Origin: Novosphingobium sp. Gsoil 351
GTDB taxonomy: Bacteria; Pseudomonadota; Alphaproteobacteria; Sphingomonadales; Sphingomonadaceae
DNA: 64,000 nucleotides
Assembly: GCF_009707465.1 (NCBI RefSeq)
Contig: NZ_CP046120.1
Location: 372,001 to 436,000, forward strand
Direction of reading: 5' to 3'
Position numbers and translations under genes: made by a program
The notes under the pieces: generated by a model
What the model was told of the DNA's origin: nothing
Database searches by the model: none
Seen by the model: only the letters and a program-made list of their open reading frames with translations
Part shown: in pieces, positions 18,001-27,893 of the stretch
How positions within the stretch are numbered: the stretch's first letter is position 1
Layout: every line of letters begins with the position of its first letter

Positions 18001-21000
18001 CGGCATCCCCTACGGTAGCGTTGCCGCCTACGCCCGCGGTCGAGCCCGGGCCGCCGTTGCCGCCGAAGGAGTCGGCGGCAAGCGTTGCCGTCGCGTAAGT
18101 TGTAAGAACCCCGCGACTTTGAAGCGTCGCAGCGCCGCCGAAGGCTGCGCCGCCGTTGCCGCCCGAGCCACCAGTCGTGCCGGAGCCGCCCCCGCCGCCG
18201 GTGCCGCCAAACCCTTCCGCGAATAGCGTAACATCGGCGAGGGAAGCCGACCCGGTGAGCGCCGGAATGTCGGTGCCGCTAAAGGTACCAGCCAGCGCCT
18301 GGCCGCCCGTGCCGCTACCGGCCGCCCCGCCCATGCCGCCCGCGCTTCCTGAAGCGTCGGCGCCGTTGCCGCCGGAGCCGCCGAATCCTTCGGCGCTGAG
18401 CAAGGCGTCGCCGCCCACGGTAAGCTTACCGTTGCCAGCGCTTCCGAATAGTTGGACGTTGCCCGCGGTCGCGTTGCCGCCCGCCCCGCCGACCGCGCCG
18501 GTCAAGGTCGCTCCAGCACCCCCCGACCCGCCGAATGCATCGGCGGTCAAGGAAGCCGAATTCATCTGGACCGTACTTGGACCTGCCGCGACGCTGGTGG
18601 CGATCACGAACACGCCGCCCGCGGTGGCGTTGCCGCCCGATCCACCAGAGCCGCCGTTGCCAGCCTCCGCCGAAGCATCCCCGACGAAGTCGGTGGTCAA
18701 AAGATCGCCGTTCCCGGCATCGACCGTCGAGGTGCCGCCGGTTGCGTTGCCGCCCGTGGTACCGTCGCCGCCAAACGCGCTAGCGTCCGTCGTCAGCCCG
18801 TTGCCGATGGTCACGTCTCCGCCGAGCGCCCGCACGTTGGCGAAGCCGCCTTGCGCGTTGCCGCCGGCCGCTCCACCTCCGCCTCCGGTCGCTCTTGCGT
18901 CGATGGAGGCACCGCCGGAAACCGTGATCGCACCGGCGTTGGCGCGAATGGCGGCACCGGTGTTCATTGCTTGGCCAGCGTTGCCACCAGCGCCCGCGCT
19001 TGATGCGCCCCCGAAGCTGGCGGCCGACAGAGTCGCGTTGCCGGTGATCGCGATCAGTCCGGACGTGCCGAAGGTTTCGATCCGTGCGCCACCGCCGATG
19101 CCAGCGCCACCGGCTCCCGCTGCGAGATTGGCGCCGGCCGAGCCGTGCGCAAACTGCGAAACGCCTCCTTGCAGCCGGACGGTGCTGTCGGTCGAATTGA
19201 CCGTCGAAAACCCGCCGGTACCGGCCCCTGCCTGCGCGGCTGCGCTGTTCCCGCCAAAGCCGGAACTGATGAGCGTTGCAGCGCCAGTGACCGAAATCGT
19301 CTTGCCCGCCGCGTCGGCGCCGATGCGAGCGTTGCCGCCTTGACCGGCCCCGCCGTCGGCGTTGTTGCCCGCGCTGCCCTGGCCCGAGGCGTCGGCGAAC
19401 AGCGTCCCTCCAATGGTCAGAGTTGCGGTGCCGGGATTGTAGAGGATCGTGCGGGCCTCGCCGCCGCGCCCAAGCGCGCCCGCCACACCCGAGAGTAGCG
19501 CTGTCCCGCCGCTTCCGCTGGCGTTGAGGTTGACGTTGGAGGCCAGCGCGATCGTGCCCATGGTGTCGTGATAAATTTGCGCGATTCCCCCAATACCGGA
19601 GCCCGCAGCGAAGCCTGTCCGCGTGGTATTCCCGCCGAAGCCGCGCGCAAAGGCGTCCAATGCGCCGGAGAGGTTGAGCGACCCGCCCATGAAGGTGCCG
19701 AGCTCGGCCATCCCGCCGGTGCCGAGGCCGCCGACGCCCGAACCGCCGGTGCCGATGTCGCTGCCGCCCGTTCCGTCGGCGGTCAGCGAAACGGCTCCGC
19801 TAACGTTTAGCGTCGCTCCGGTATTGGTGCCGATGTTGGCGCGGCCGCCGGTCCCGTTGCCCGCGGTTCCGGTGCCGAGCAGGTTGCCACCCAAGCCCCG
19901 CGCCTCGACGGTGACATTGGCCACACCGGTCGTGCCCGCGCTGGACTGGAATTGCGCGAAGCCGCCGGTCGCATTTCCACCTGTTCCGTTGAGACCCGCA
20001 CCGACCTCCGCCGCGTCGGCGTTGGCGCTGACGAGGATTTGCGGGGGGGCGATCGTACCGCCCTGCAGGAATACGTTGGCCTGCCCGCCCTGGTAAGTCC
20101 CACCCTGGGCATACTGGTCGGACTGCGCGTTCGCTTCGGCTGCGACCAGGATTGAGCCGGAGCCGTTGATCGTGCCGTTCTGAACGAGCAGTGTCGCCGT
20201 GCCGGCGGTGACCGTTCCCTGGGCGATGCCCGGACTCGCGAGCGCGAAGGCGCCGAACGCGTTCGCGGTGATCGACAGATCTGCTGCGCTGGTCAGATCG
20301 TCGAACACATTGATGACTCCGCCAGCCGAAACGCGTGCGTTCGCGGTGCCGGCAGTGACGTTGCCGGCCGTTCCGCCGGCCCCGGACGCATTCTGGCTGA
20401 AGACTATCCCACGTCCGGTCAGCGTCAGAGTTCCGTTATCGACGAACAGACTGGCGCTGCCACCCGAGGCGTCGCCCCCTCGCCCGCTCAGCGTGCCGTC
20501 GCCGCCCTGGGCGCCTGGGCCTCCGCCGCTGAAGGCCGTCGTCAGCGTCCCGCCGTTGCGCACGGTGATGTTGCGCGTCCCGCCGACCGCGTTTCCGCCG
20601 CTGACGACGCCCGTCGCGCTGGCGGTGGCCGAGCCGCCCAGGGCAAACGAACTGGGCAAAAGGTCGGCGCTGGTGAAGCTGGCGTTATCGACGACGATGT
20701 CGATGGTTCCGCCGGTCGCCGCGCCGCCGGTTCCGCCCGCTGCGCTCGCGTTGCCGCCGGTGGCCCGCGGGACGATCCGCACGAACCCCGGGCTGCCGAC
20801 CGTGGCCGGGCCTGACAGCGTCGCCCCGTTGGTCACCGTGATCGCCGCGCTGCCGCCGAATCCGGCACCCCCGACGTTGCTGCCGCCACCGTTGTTCTGG
20901 CCACCGATGCCCTGCGCGGTAATGAAGTCTAGGTCCCCAGTCGCGACATTGCCCGTGGTATTCCCGTTGGCGATCGCGATCCGCGATCCGGGCCCGTCGA

Positions 21001-23527
21001 CGGTCAACCGCCCGATGCCGCCCGTTCCACTGCCCGCGCCGCTACCGGTGTCGTTACCACCCAGGCCGTTGACCTGAACGTTCAGCTCGTTGGCGGTGAT
21101 CACGCCGCCGGTGAAAGCCTGGACATCGACAGTCCCGCCCACCGCATTGCGGTTGCTCGTCGCGGTGGCGGGCGCCCGCGCCCGAAGCGCGGCGGTGACG
21201 TTGATCGATCCGCCGGTCAATGCAGAGACCCGCGCCGTGCCGCCCACGCCCGCTCCCTGACCGGTAAGCCCCGAGGCCGGATCGGAGGTGATGCCGCCCG
21301 CGGCAACATTCAGAAATCCGCCGACATTGAGCGTGGAATTCTGCTGGGCAGTCGCCTGCGCAATGCCGCCGGTGGCTGTCGACGCGGCGCCGTTGCCGGC
21401 ACCGCTGAGACCAAGAGCAAACGACTGGGCATTGCCGCCGACCGTCAATTGCCCACCCTGAAGCCCGTTGATGAACGAACTTCCGCCTTGACCGCTTCCG
21501 GCGGCCAGTGACCCGCCGTTACCACCGGTGCCGATGGCAAAGACATCCAGGTTTCCGCCGACTTGCAGCGTGTTCCCATCTAGCGCGCTAGCACCGGCCG
21601 TGCCCGCGGTGCCGAGGCCGCCGCCCGCGCCGTCGCCACCGCGGCCAGCAGCGTTGACCTGGGCGTTGCCGGTGACGGAGAGCTGAGTTCCTCCGGCGTT
21701 GGAGACGTTGATGAAAGCATCTCCCCCGCTCCCGGCACCACCGGCAGCGCTGCTCGCATTCCCACCTACGCCGCCGGCCTGAAGCCCCAGATTGCCGGTG
21801 ATCGCGATGCTGCCGCTGCTGCTTCCGCTGAGCGTGTTGTAGAGGTTCGCTCGGGCCGAGCCGCCTTGCCCGACGCCCGCGGCACCTCCGGCCGACCCCG
21901 ACCCGCCGAATCCTTGCGCAGAGAGCTGCGCGCCGCTGTTGAGCGATATCGTGCCGGCCTGATCGTGGTAGATTTGCGCTAGCCCGCCGGTGCCCATTCC
22001 CCCGGTCGCGCCCGACACGGTCGCTTGGCCGCCAACGCCGTTCGCGTTCAAGGACAGTAAACCGCCGACCGATATCGATCCGCCCTGGAAGGTGCCGAGT
22101 TGAGCTTGCCCGCCGAGGCCGTTGCCACCGTTTAACCCGCTGGTGGCGCTGGAGCCTCCGACCCCATTAGCGTTTATCGTCACAGCCCCAGTTACCGAGA
22201 CCGACGCTCCATTTGACGCGCCCAGCGTGGAAGCATTCCCGGAAGCGCTCGCCCCTTGAGGTACAATTGCACGAGTGACATCGAACGATACGGCGCCGCC
22301 GACCGACAAGCTGCTAGCAGCTCCATCCGCGAAGGCCTGGATGTTTCCGTCCGACTGCAGCGTCAGATTGGAGGCAAAACTGACGCTCCCGCCGGAGCTG
22401 GCGAAGACGTCGGCTTGGCCGGTAAAACTGCCGGTGGTTGCCGAAGTGAACGCTGCGTTGCCCACAGCGAGCGCAACAGTTCCAGAACCCGCGCCGATGG
22501 ACGGTACCGAGCTGACGCTCCCGCCGAAGACATCGTGCCCGCCCGAAAGCACCACGGTGTTGCCGACCACGTCTGCGGCATCGGCGACGTCGAAACCCAG
22601 AGTGCTGCCGCTCGCGATCGCCATCGTGATCGCTTGGTTCTTCGGCACGGCGACGAGGTAAATGCGACTGACATTGCCCGCATCGCCCGCCGGGCCGGTG
22701 ATCGATCCGCTGTTGAACAACGTGGTTCCGGTCGCGCTGGTGCCGGAATCGACCTGGATGTCAAACAAACCACTGACGTCGATCGTCATCGTCGCCGCAT
22801 CGGCGCTGACCAGCGCGGTGACCCGCTTGCCCGAGATCGATCCGGCGTTGGTGATCTTCGGCGCGACGATCGCGACGTAGTTGCCCGGTGCCGGGCTGGT
22901 TCCGGTGATCTGCGCACCCGCCTGGATGTCGACGCCGGTTCCGGAATTGGCGGCGCTGAAGATGACCCTGCCACCGCCCGGAGGAGCTCCGTTGCAATCG
23001 AAGCAACCGGTGCCGTCGACGACGGGCGCAGCGCTGGTCAGACCCAGGTTGCCAACGTTGAACACTGCGGTTGATCCGATGACCAGGCCGCCTGGCGAAT
23101 AGAAATAAACCGAGCCCGCCGGGGTTTGGCTGGCCGCTCCTTGCAACTGGCCGATGACAGTCCCGTTAAACTGGACCTGGCGCGTCGGGTCGGTCGGAAG
23201 GATGCGATTGAGTGCGGTGAACTGCGCGTTGGTCGACTGAAACGTTGCCGTGGTGCCCGCGGGCTGGAAGTTGATCGGTCCGCCACCGGCACCGATATCG
23301 AACGTGCTCCAGTCGATGACGACGTCGGAATTCGTGCCGTTGATATCGATGTTGGTGGCGTTCGTGCCCGTGGTGATCGTCGCGCCGCCCGAAACCACCG
23401 TGCCGGTGCCCTGGAACGATTCGGTGAACGACTGCGCCCGCGCGGAACCCGACCCGGCGAGCAAAGCCGTGGCGATGGCCAGTGACGAACAAAGCGAGAG
23501 GGCTCTACGGCTGCGATCCGTAAGCAT
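15008..23527 (-). CDS. Giant two-partner secretion exoprotein (TpsA, filamentous-haemagglutinin-like), cluster 1
   Basis: A 2839-aa protein whose ATG overlaps the tpsB1 stop by one base (TGATG). Signal peptide with cleavage near residue 32 (LLAGSGSARAQS). Residues about 33-200 are the TPS domain that TpsB recognises (IDWSTFDIGAGGGPINFQ, NRILPTDPTRQVQFNG, VYFYSPGGLVIGSTAVFNVG). The rest is Gly/Ala/Ser/Thr-rich beta-helix-type sequence: blocks of GxGGxGGxG between short strands (about residues 430-1900), then 'TTGSIDL / GNVNVG'-type strands (1900-2600). Two blocks 799 residues apart share LGTFxGGS and AQIYHD. Near the end is a cysteine pair C2728/C2735 (CX6C) followed by a 104-residue acidic tail. 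It should be translocated by TpsB1 and form a long surface fibre. It lacks an obvious passenger toxin domain. Receptor or role unknown. Confidence 0.93.
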   Translation of the reverse strand: MLTDRSRRALSLCSSLAIATALLAGSGSARAQSFTESFQGTGTVVSGGATITTGTNATNIDINGTNSDVVIDWSTFDIGAGGGPINFQPAGTTATFQSTNAQFTALNRILPTDPTRQVQFNGTVIGQLQGAASQTPAGSVYFYSPGGLVIGSTAVFNVGNLGLTSAAPVVDGTGCFDCNGAPPGGGRVIFSAANSGTGVDIQAGAQITGTSPAPGNYVAIVAPKITNAGSISGKRVTALVSADAATMTIDVSGLFDIQVDSGTSATGTTLFNSGSITGPAGDAGNVSRIYLVAVPKNQAITMAIASGSTLGFDVADAADVVGNTVVLSGGHDVFGGSVSSVPSIGAGSGTVALAVGNAAFTSATTGSFTGQADVFASSGGSVSFASNLTLQSDGNIQAFADGAASSLSVGGAVSFDVTRAIVPQGASASGNASTLGASNGASVSVTGAVTINANGVGGSSATSGLNGGNGLGGQAQLGTFQGGSISVGGLLSLNANGVGGQATVSGATGGMGTGGLAQIYHDQAGTISLNSGAQLSAQGFGGSGSAGGAAGVGQGGSARANLYNTLSGSSSGSIAITGNLGLQAGGVGGNASSAAGGAGSGGDAFINVSNAGGTQLSVTGNAQVNAAGRGGDGAGGGLGTAGTAGASALDGNTLQVGGNLDVFAIGTGGNGGSLAAGSGQGGSSFINGLQGGQLTVGGNAQSFALGLSGAGNGAASTATGGIAQATAQQNSTLNVGGFLNVAAGGITSDPASGLTGQGAGVGGTARVSALTGGSINVTAALRARAPATATSNRNAVGGTVDVQAFTGGVITANELNVQVNGLGGNDTGSGAGSGTGGIGRLTVDGPGSRIAIANGNTTGNVATGDLDFITAQGIGGQNNGGGSNVGGAGFGGSAAITVTNGATLSGPATVGSPGFVRIVPRATGGNASAAGGTGGAATGGTIDIVVDNASFTSADLLPSSFALGGSATASATGVVSGGNAVGGTRNITVRNGGTLTTAFSGGGPGAQGGDGTLSGRGGDASGGSASLFVDNGTLTLTGRGIVFSQNASGAGGTAGNVTAGTANARVSAGGVINVFDDLTSAADLSITANAFGAFALASPGIAQGTVTAGTATLLVQNGTINGSGSILVAAEANAQSDQYAQGGTYQGGQANVFLQGGTIAPPQILVSANADAAEVGAGLNGTGGNATGGFAQFQSSAGTTGVANVTVEARGLGGNLLGTGTAGNGTGGRANIGTNTGATLNVSGAVSLTADGTGGSDIGTGGSGVGGLGTGGMAELGTFMGGSLNLSGALDAFARGFGGNTTRTGFAAGSGIGGIAQIYHDTMGTIALASNVNLNASGSGGTALLSGVAGALGRGGEARTILYNPGTATLTIGGTLFADASGQGSAGNNADGGAGQGGNARIGADAAGKTISVTGAATLISSGFGGNSAAAQAGAGTGGFSTVNSTDSTVRLQGGVSQFAHGSAGANLAAGAGGAGIGGGARIETFGTSGLIAITGNATLSAASFGGASSAGAGGNAGQAMNTGAAIRANAGAITVSGGASIDARATGGGGGAAGGNAQGGFANVRALGGDVTIGNGLTTDASAFGGDGTTGGNATGGTSTVDAGNGDLLTTDFVGDASAEAGNGGSGGSGGNATAGGVFVIATSVAAGPSTVQMNSASLTADAFGGSGGAGATLTGAVGGAGGNATAGNVQLFGSAGNGKLTVGGDALLSAEGFGGSGGNGADASGSAGGMGGAAGSGTGGQALAGTFSGTDIPALTGSASLADVTLFAEGFGGTGGGGGSGTTGGSGGNGGAAFGGAATLQSRGVLTTYATATLAADSFGGNGGPGSTAGVGGNATVGDAGGIGVFISNRFNHLDQPGSLSGGDIVATAIASGGAGSTAGTGFVGDSVLNFVADHATATISNLSLIAGGDQVTSSSPSVLTLTSATVGVPGSMTVATPGLLAVSLDSATLNVGNLTLSAGNFVLPAVRPATLGTINVSNALSLSSTLDFLAYANFNVGFAGSLSTGGSILAGDLIFGGPLDIAAGGSITTGNIQAADVALAAGTTLATGAVTTGGSIDLVAAGTITTGQLTAGDTVEADAGGVLTIAGASAGIVNPSTNPLAEYNVGLRSQTSVVAGDVAARANFGVSSPGSIAVGNVNVGLAFLALPGTSLTTGSITTANVAGARVYIANNSMEALGGQITSNFDPAPIFATAPVATGGPITISGPISTTILQANTQQSLNISGAITAPGVAVLIAGTTLGTADITVGDRTILAAGGNITLGNVNAGITIPSGGLRKIAIGSSTGTVATGNVAAGFDLGIQAGGGISTGTLMGRQILLLAGSNVSTGPISAVVGTQPIGQVYVGNFSMANSASNVFLQFQSPTTGPLPIFALDPVRTGGSITFGGAVQAGNVSAAAGQAFTASAITAGNYIRVDAGGLASINGAWRSPSIDVVSGDIAIAATGSLDGLSATGEVLLASTNANGMFVGDGLAPGSGYALSNDEYSRVRAGEVDVVVTDIAGLATDLTVGTLTINASQLYGANGVALFASGDRTTQTPSGIVRIAGAVTATGFAPTTEIDLLSGTVEIETVSGSLKVDSGSPGSLGGLVFIDADNIHVASAPILTKLRADPLYAGHIDELNAPAATQRPDGVLNALGFEISIGKTFYVQNTGTRAVPAGFLTTFDNTDVFASTPPPTGGVEIVINGQFQTSTGTVTGKAAFDQIIADPTPDSEQFAGFSSNSQINGCVFLSGICTVTQSDPVAALSSEITVVTNATLDESPVAPAADDADEGEDVSSDKDDEDSKSDEGSSPIAPPTPLISTRALDGEVNVVEPVSGAGNPALFGSAVDEATVQGEKP

Positions 23528-25299
23528 CAGTTGATCCTCCAGGGCAGGATTCGAGTGGTCAGGGTAAGCAGGAACAGCGGATTCCCGCGCTTGGTTTGCA
23601 AGCCGGCGCGCTCGAGCGGAACCGCGAGGGTGGCATCAAGCCGAAAGCGGTCACCCAGCTCGGCGCGGACGCCGCCGCCCGCCGAGCTCAGACGGTCGTT
23701 GCCGCCCGGCCCCTTGTTCCACACCCAGGCCACATCACCGAAAGCATAGGGCTGAACTCGGAAATCGGACCCTTCGCTGATCCGCAGGCGCGGCCCGCGC
23801 AGTTCGGCGCTGGTGCCGACACCGCTATCGCCCAGGATCACGCCCGGATCGTAACCGCGGCCGATCGTATAGTTGCCCGCGGTGAACTCCTCGAAGCTAA
23901 GCAAGGGATCGAACGCGTATTGCCCGCGCGGCAGCACGGCGATGGAGAAATCGCGACCCAGTGCGAATTCCCCCACGGCGTTGGCGCGGATCACCGTGGC
24001 GGTCGCCTTTCCATCGAGGCGGCTGGGTGCCGTCGCTCCGCCCGGACAGGCGACTCCGCCGCAGTCAGGGCTGGCGTCGAACACGTCGATGCCCTTGCGG
24101 AACTCGACCGCGGCACCTGCCCGCCAGCGCGGACGGATCGAGCGCAGATCGACCGCATCGTAATCCGCGCGCAGCCACAGAACGCGCAGCTTGTCGCGCG
24201 ATAGCGGGGTCTTGAGGGCACCCCCGGTAAAGTCGACGTCTTGGTCGATATAATCGAACCCGCCGCCCAGCCAGGCGTTTGAGCCTTGCGTGCGCCTAAG
24301 CGGATAGCGGGCGTATACCTGGCTGAACAGCGTGCGCGCCTTGAGCTTGGTGCCCGAAGCCGCGCCGAGATCGGGCTCGGTCCAGGCGTATGTGAACTGG
24401 CCGCCGACGACCAGGCCTTCGCTGCCTGGGCGGAATTCATGACTTAGTTGAAGGATCTGCTGCTCCTTGAGATCGGCGGTCGAATAGAAGCCGATCGTGG
24501 TCGCGTCGCCCAGCCCGGTCAGCCCGAACACTTGCGCACGAACTTGCGCGCCCCAGCGTCCAGTGGCTTTGGCGGCATAGTTTTGGACCGTCAGATCCAC
24601 CACATAAGGCCGTCTCACCACTGCCACTTCACCGATCAAGTCGCCCTGCCCTGTGCCCGCCGGCTTGAGCGTGAGCTGCACGTTGTAACCCGGCAAGTCG
24701 CGGGCAAGGAGGAGATAGCGCTCAGCCTTGTAGCGGTTGAACACCTCGTCCTCAGTCAGCCGGCCGAGATATTGCTCCAGCTTCCGCTCGGCACCGCGGG
24801 TTTCACCCCGCGCCCGAACCGCCGAAATGCGCGCATAGAGAACCTCGAGCTTGACCTCGCCGTTCTCGATCTTCTGGGTCGGCACCTGAACCGCCGCCAG
24901 ATACCCCTTGTTGCGCAAGATCGTCGCCGCCGCATCGCGGATTTCGCATAACACCGCGATCGACTGCGGCTGCCCAGCGAACGGCTTCCATGCGGCCTCA
25001 AGCTCACCTGCACTCGCGCCCTTGAGGTTGTTGAAGGTCACGTTTGAAATCGTAACCGGAATGTCCTTGTACTGGGGATCAGCCAGCGGGCACGGCGAAC
25101 GCTCAATCCCGCCCTGGATTTGCAACTGCGGCGCCTCTTCGACGCGCGGGCGATTGAGGGTTTCCAACTCGTCGCGCGTCGGAACGCCGGCTGTCGCCTG
25201 ACCGAAGGCCGGGGCAGGTATTGCCACCGCCGCCATGGCCGAAGAGACGATCGCCGTGGCGACCGCCCAGCGCGCATGCCCCGTGCGCGGATTCCCCAT
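23527..25299 (-). CDS. ShlB/FhaC/HecB-type outer-membrane transporter (TpsB), cluster 1
   Basis: A 590-aa Omp85-superfamily pore that exports the TpsA partner. Signal peptide at 1-35 (AMAAVAIPAPAFGQA). The N-terminal region leads to POTRA domains (VTISNVTFNNLKGAS at about 83-97; a second around 160-245 with YARISAVRARGE and RYLLLARDLPGYNVQLTLKP). A 16-strand barrel follows, with the conserved TIGRGYDPG motif corresponding to the L6-loop VRGF/Y tip and a terminal aromatic-ended strand. A loop cysteine pair (PDCGGVACPGG) is shared with the second TpsB. It is the first gene of a three-gene coupled operon tpsB-tpsA-CHAT. A GAGGGGG ribosome site precedes the start; a candidate promoter is at 25357-25386. 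Confidence 0.95.
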   Translation of the reverse strand: MGNPRTGHARWAVATAIVSSAMAAVAIPAPAFGQATAGVPTRDELETLNRPRVEEAPQLQIQGGIERSPCPLADPQYKDIPVTISNVTFNNLKGASAGELEAAWKPFAGQPQSIAVLCEIRDAAATILRNKGYLAAVQVPTQKIENGEVKLEVLYARISAVRARGETRGAERKLEQYLGRLTEDEVFNRYKAERYLLLARDLPGYNVQLTLKPAGTGQGDLIGEVAVVRRPYVVDLTVQNYAAKATGRWGAQVRAQVFGLTGLGDATTIGFYSTADLKEQQILQLSHEFRPGSEGLVVGGQFTYAWTEPDLGAASGTKLKARTLFSQVYARYPLRRTQGSNAWLGGGFDYIDQDVDFTGGALKTPLSRDKLRVLWLRADYDAVDLRSIRPRWRAGAAVEFRKGIDVFDASPDCGGVACPGGATAPSRLDGKATATVIRANAVGEFALGRDFSIAVLPRGQYAFDPLLSFEEFTAGNYTIGRGYDPGVILGDSGVGTSAELRGPRLRISEGSDFRVQPYAFGDVAWVWNKGPGGNDRLSSAGGGVRAELGDRFRLDATLAVPLERAGLQTKRGNPLFLLTLTTRILPWRIN

Positions 25300-25356
25300 T
25301 TATCACGCCCCCTCATCGAACTTCAGTGCTGGGGCAACCCGTAACTCGCCGCAGCG

Positions 25357-25386
25357 ATGCTAGGCGCGTTGGGGAACCCCCGTCAA
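25357..25386 (-). promoter_or_regulatory. Candidate promoter of the cluster 1 TPS operon
   Basis: On the minus strand TTGACG (25386-25381) and TAGCAT (25362-25357) are spaced by 18 bp, about 60 bp before the tpsB1 start. The spacer holds a GGGG-2-CCCC inverted repeat, and the perfect palindrome GTATCGATAC lies just upstream at 25422-25431, possibly an operator. The match to consensus is only moderate. Confidence 0.35.
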
Positions 25387-25448
25387 TCGCCACTTTAGGC
25401 GGGGCGGTGGAGTAAAAACTTGTATCGATACGACAATTTAGAAACGGG

Positions 25449-26198
25449 TTAGCCGATAAGTAGGCGCACGCCGACCCACCCGGTCAGCGCGGCGGTCAGC
25501 CAGCGAATCACCTTCGCCGGAAGATAGCGCAGCGCCAAATAACTGCCGATCTGGCCGCCGATCACCACCGCTAGCAGGAGCGGCAAAGCCCCGCCCAGCG
25601 CCTCGCCGAACCGCGCAAGGCCCGACTTGGCGACTTGCCCCGCGAGGCCGGTGAACGAATTGATCAGGATGAACAGGCTGGCCGTCGCCGCGATCCGCCG
25701 CGCGCTATTCCAACGCGCCAGATGGAGGAGCGGGGCGAGAAAGATTCCGCCGCCAATGCCGACCAGACCGGCGAGATAGCCCAGCGGCGCAGCGGCCAGC
25801 GCCATTACCCATGTGCGACGCGGCTGCTTGGGGTCATCGCCCGACCGCCCGATTGGAAGCAGCAGCGCCAGCGCGGCGAATACCAGGCTCGCGCCGAGGA
25901 GGGTTAGGAACGCAGCTTCCTTGATCGGGGTCAACCCGCCAAGAAAGGCGAGCGGCGCAGCAATCAGCGAGACTGTCAACGCCCCGCGCCAAGGCATTTC
26001 GCCCGCGCGTGCGAAGCGGACGACCCCGCCCGTTACGACGACGATGTTGCAGGCAAGCGATATGATCGGGAGAATGCGAAAGTCTGTCCCCGCCAACGCG
26101 AGCAAGGCCGAATAGGTCGATCCCCCGCCGAACCCGACGGAAGCGTAGAGCAGCGCGGTTCCGAAGAATCCGGGGATCAGCCAGAGTGGCATGGTCAA
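25449..26198 (-). CDS. TauE/SafE-family membrane permease
   Basis: A 249-aa polytopic membrane protein with about eight hydrophobic helices. The diagnostic motif is in the first helix (LLYASVGFGGGSTYSALLALAG) and is repeated in inverted form in the middle (GYLAGLVGIGGGIFLAPLL), as expected for the duplicated TauE/SafE (TSUP) fold. Members export or import sulfite, sulfoacetate or other small organic anions; the substrate here is unknown. There is an ATG at 26198 and another at 26192; either could be the start. It is a single minus-strand gene in front of the TPS operon, with 149 bp between its stop and the tpsB1 start. Confidence 0.9.
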   Translation of the reverse strand: MTMPLWLIPGFFGTALLYASVGFGGGSTYSALLALAGTDFRILPIISLACNIVVVTGGVVRFARAGEMPWRGALTVSLIAAPLAFLGGLTPIKEAAFLTLLGASLVFAALALLLPIGRSGDDPKQPRRTWVMALAAAPLGYLAGLVGIGGGIFLAPLLHLARWNSARRIAATASLFILINSFTGLAGQVAKSGLARFGEALGGALPLLLAVVIGGQIGSYLALRYLPAKVIRWLTAALTGWVGVRLLIG

Positions 26199-26329
26199 AC
26201 TCTTCTTGTTCCAAAGCCAATCCGCTCATCCCGAGCCAAGTCGAGGGATCGCATGCGACGTTTGGCCGTGGGCAACGTGTCTCGATTTCGCTCGACACGA
26301 GCGGGTTCGGTGGCGGTTGGGATGTCTAC
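26199..26329. repeat. Intergenic palindromic repeat, possible terminator
   Basis: Contains CATCCCGAGCCAAGTCGAGG and then the hairpin CGCTCG (26289-26294) - ACA - CGAGCG (26298-26303). Sequences of this style recur between genes in sphingomonads. The hairpin lies just past the aldehyde dehydrogenase stop (minus strand) and may terminate it. Confidence 0.5.
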
Positions 26330-27769
<1,440 letters not shown>

Positions 27770-27779
27770 TGTTCTCTCC

Positions 27780-27877
27780 CCCCTCCCACCTGCGGGAGGG
27801 GTCGGGGGTGGGCAGGGTCTGGGCGGACCGATCGCAATGACCGGTCCACCCTTAACCCCTCCCGCGAGCGGGAGGGG
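27780..27877. repeat. Pair of G/C-rich palindromic intergenic repeats
   Basis: Two hairpins in the gap between the acetolactate-synthase-like gene and the aldehyde dehydrogenase: CCCCTCCC (27780-27787) / GGGAGGGG (27794-27801), and a perfect 10-bp stem CCCCTCCCGC (27856-27865) / GCGGGAGGGG (27868-27877) with a 2-nt loop. The two face each other and form a larger inverted pair. REP-like repeats of this spelling are frequent between sphingomonad genes; here they may also attenuate read-through. Confidence 0.7.
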
Positions 27878-27893
27878 AGCTGGGTCGCGCCTC

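Noticed and set aside
17980..18800. CRISPR-like or satellite DNA array
   Set aside because: The regular GCCGCC-rich pattern is coding for Gly-rich repeats in tpsA1; no constant repeats with unique spacers.
18156..19343. Long plus-strand frame of 395 codons opposite tpsA1
   Set aside because: Very Pro/Ala/Val-rich; it is the antisense reflection of Gly/Ala/Ser codons in the GC-rich tpsA1. No ribosome site or motif.
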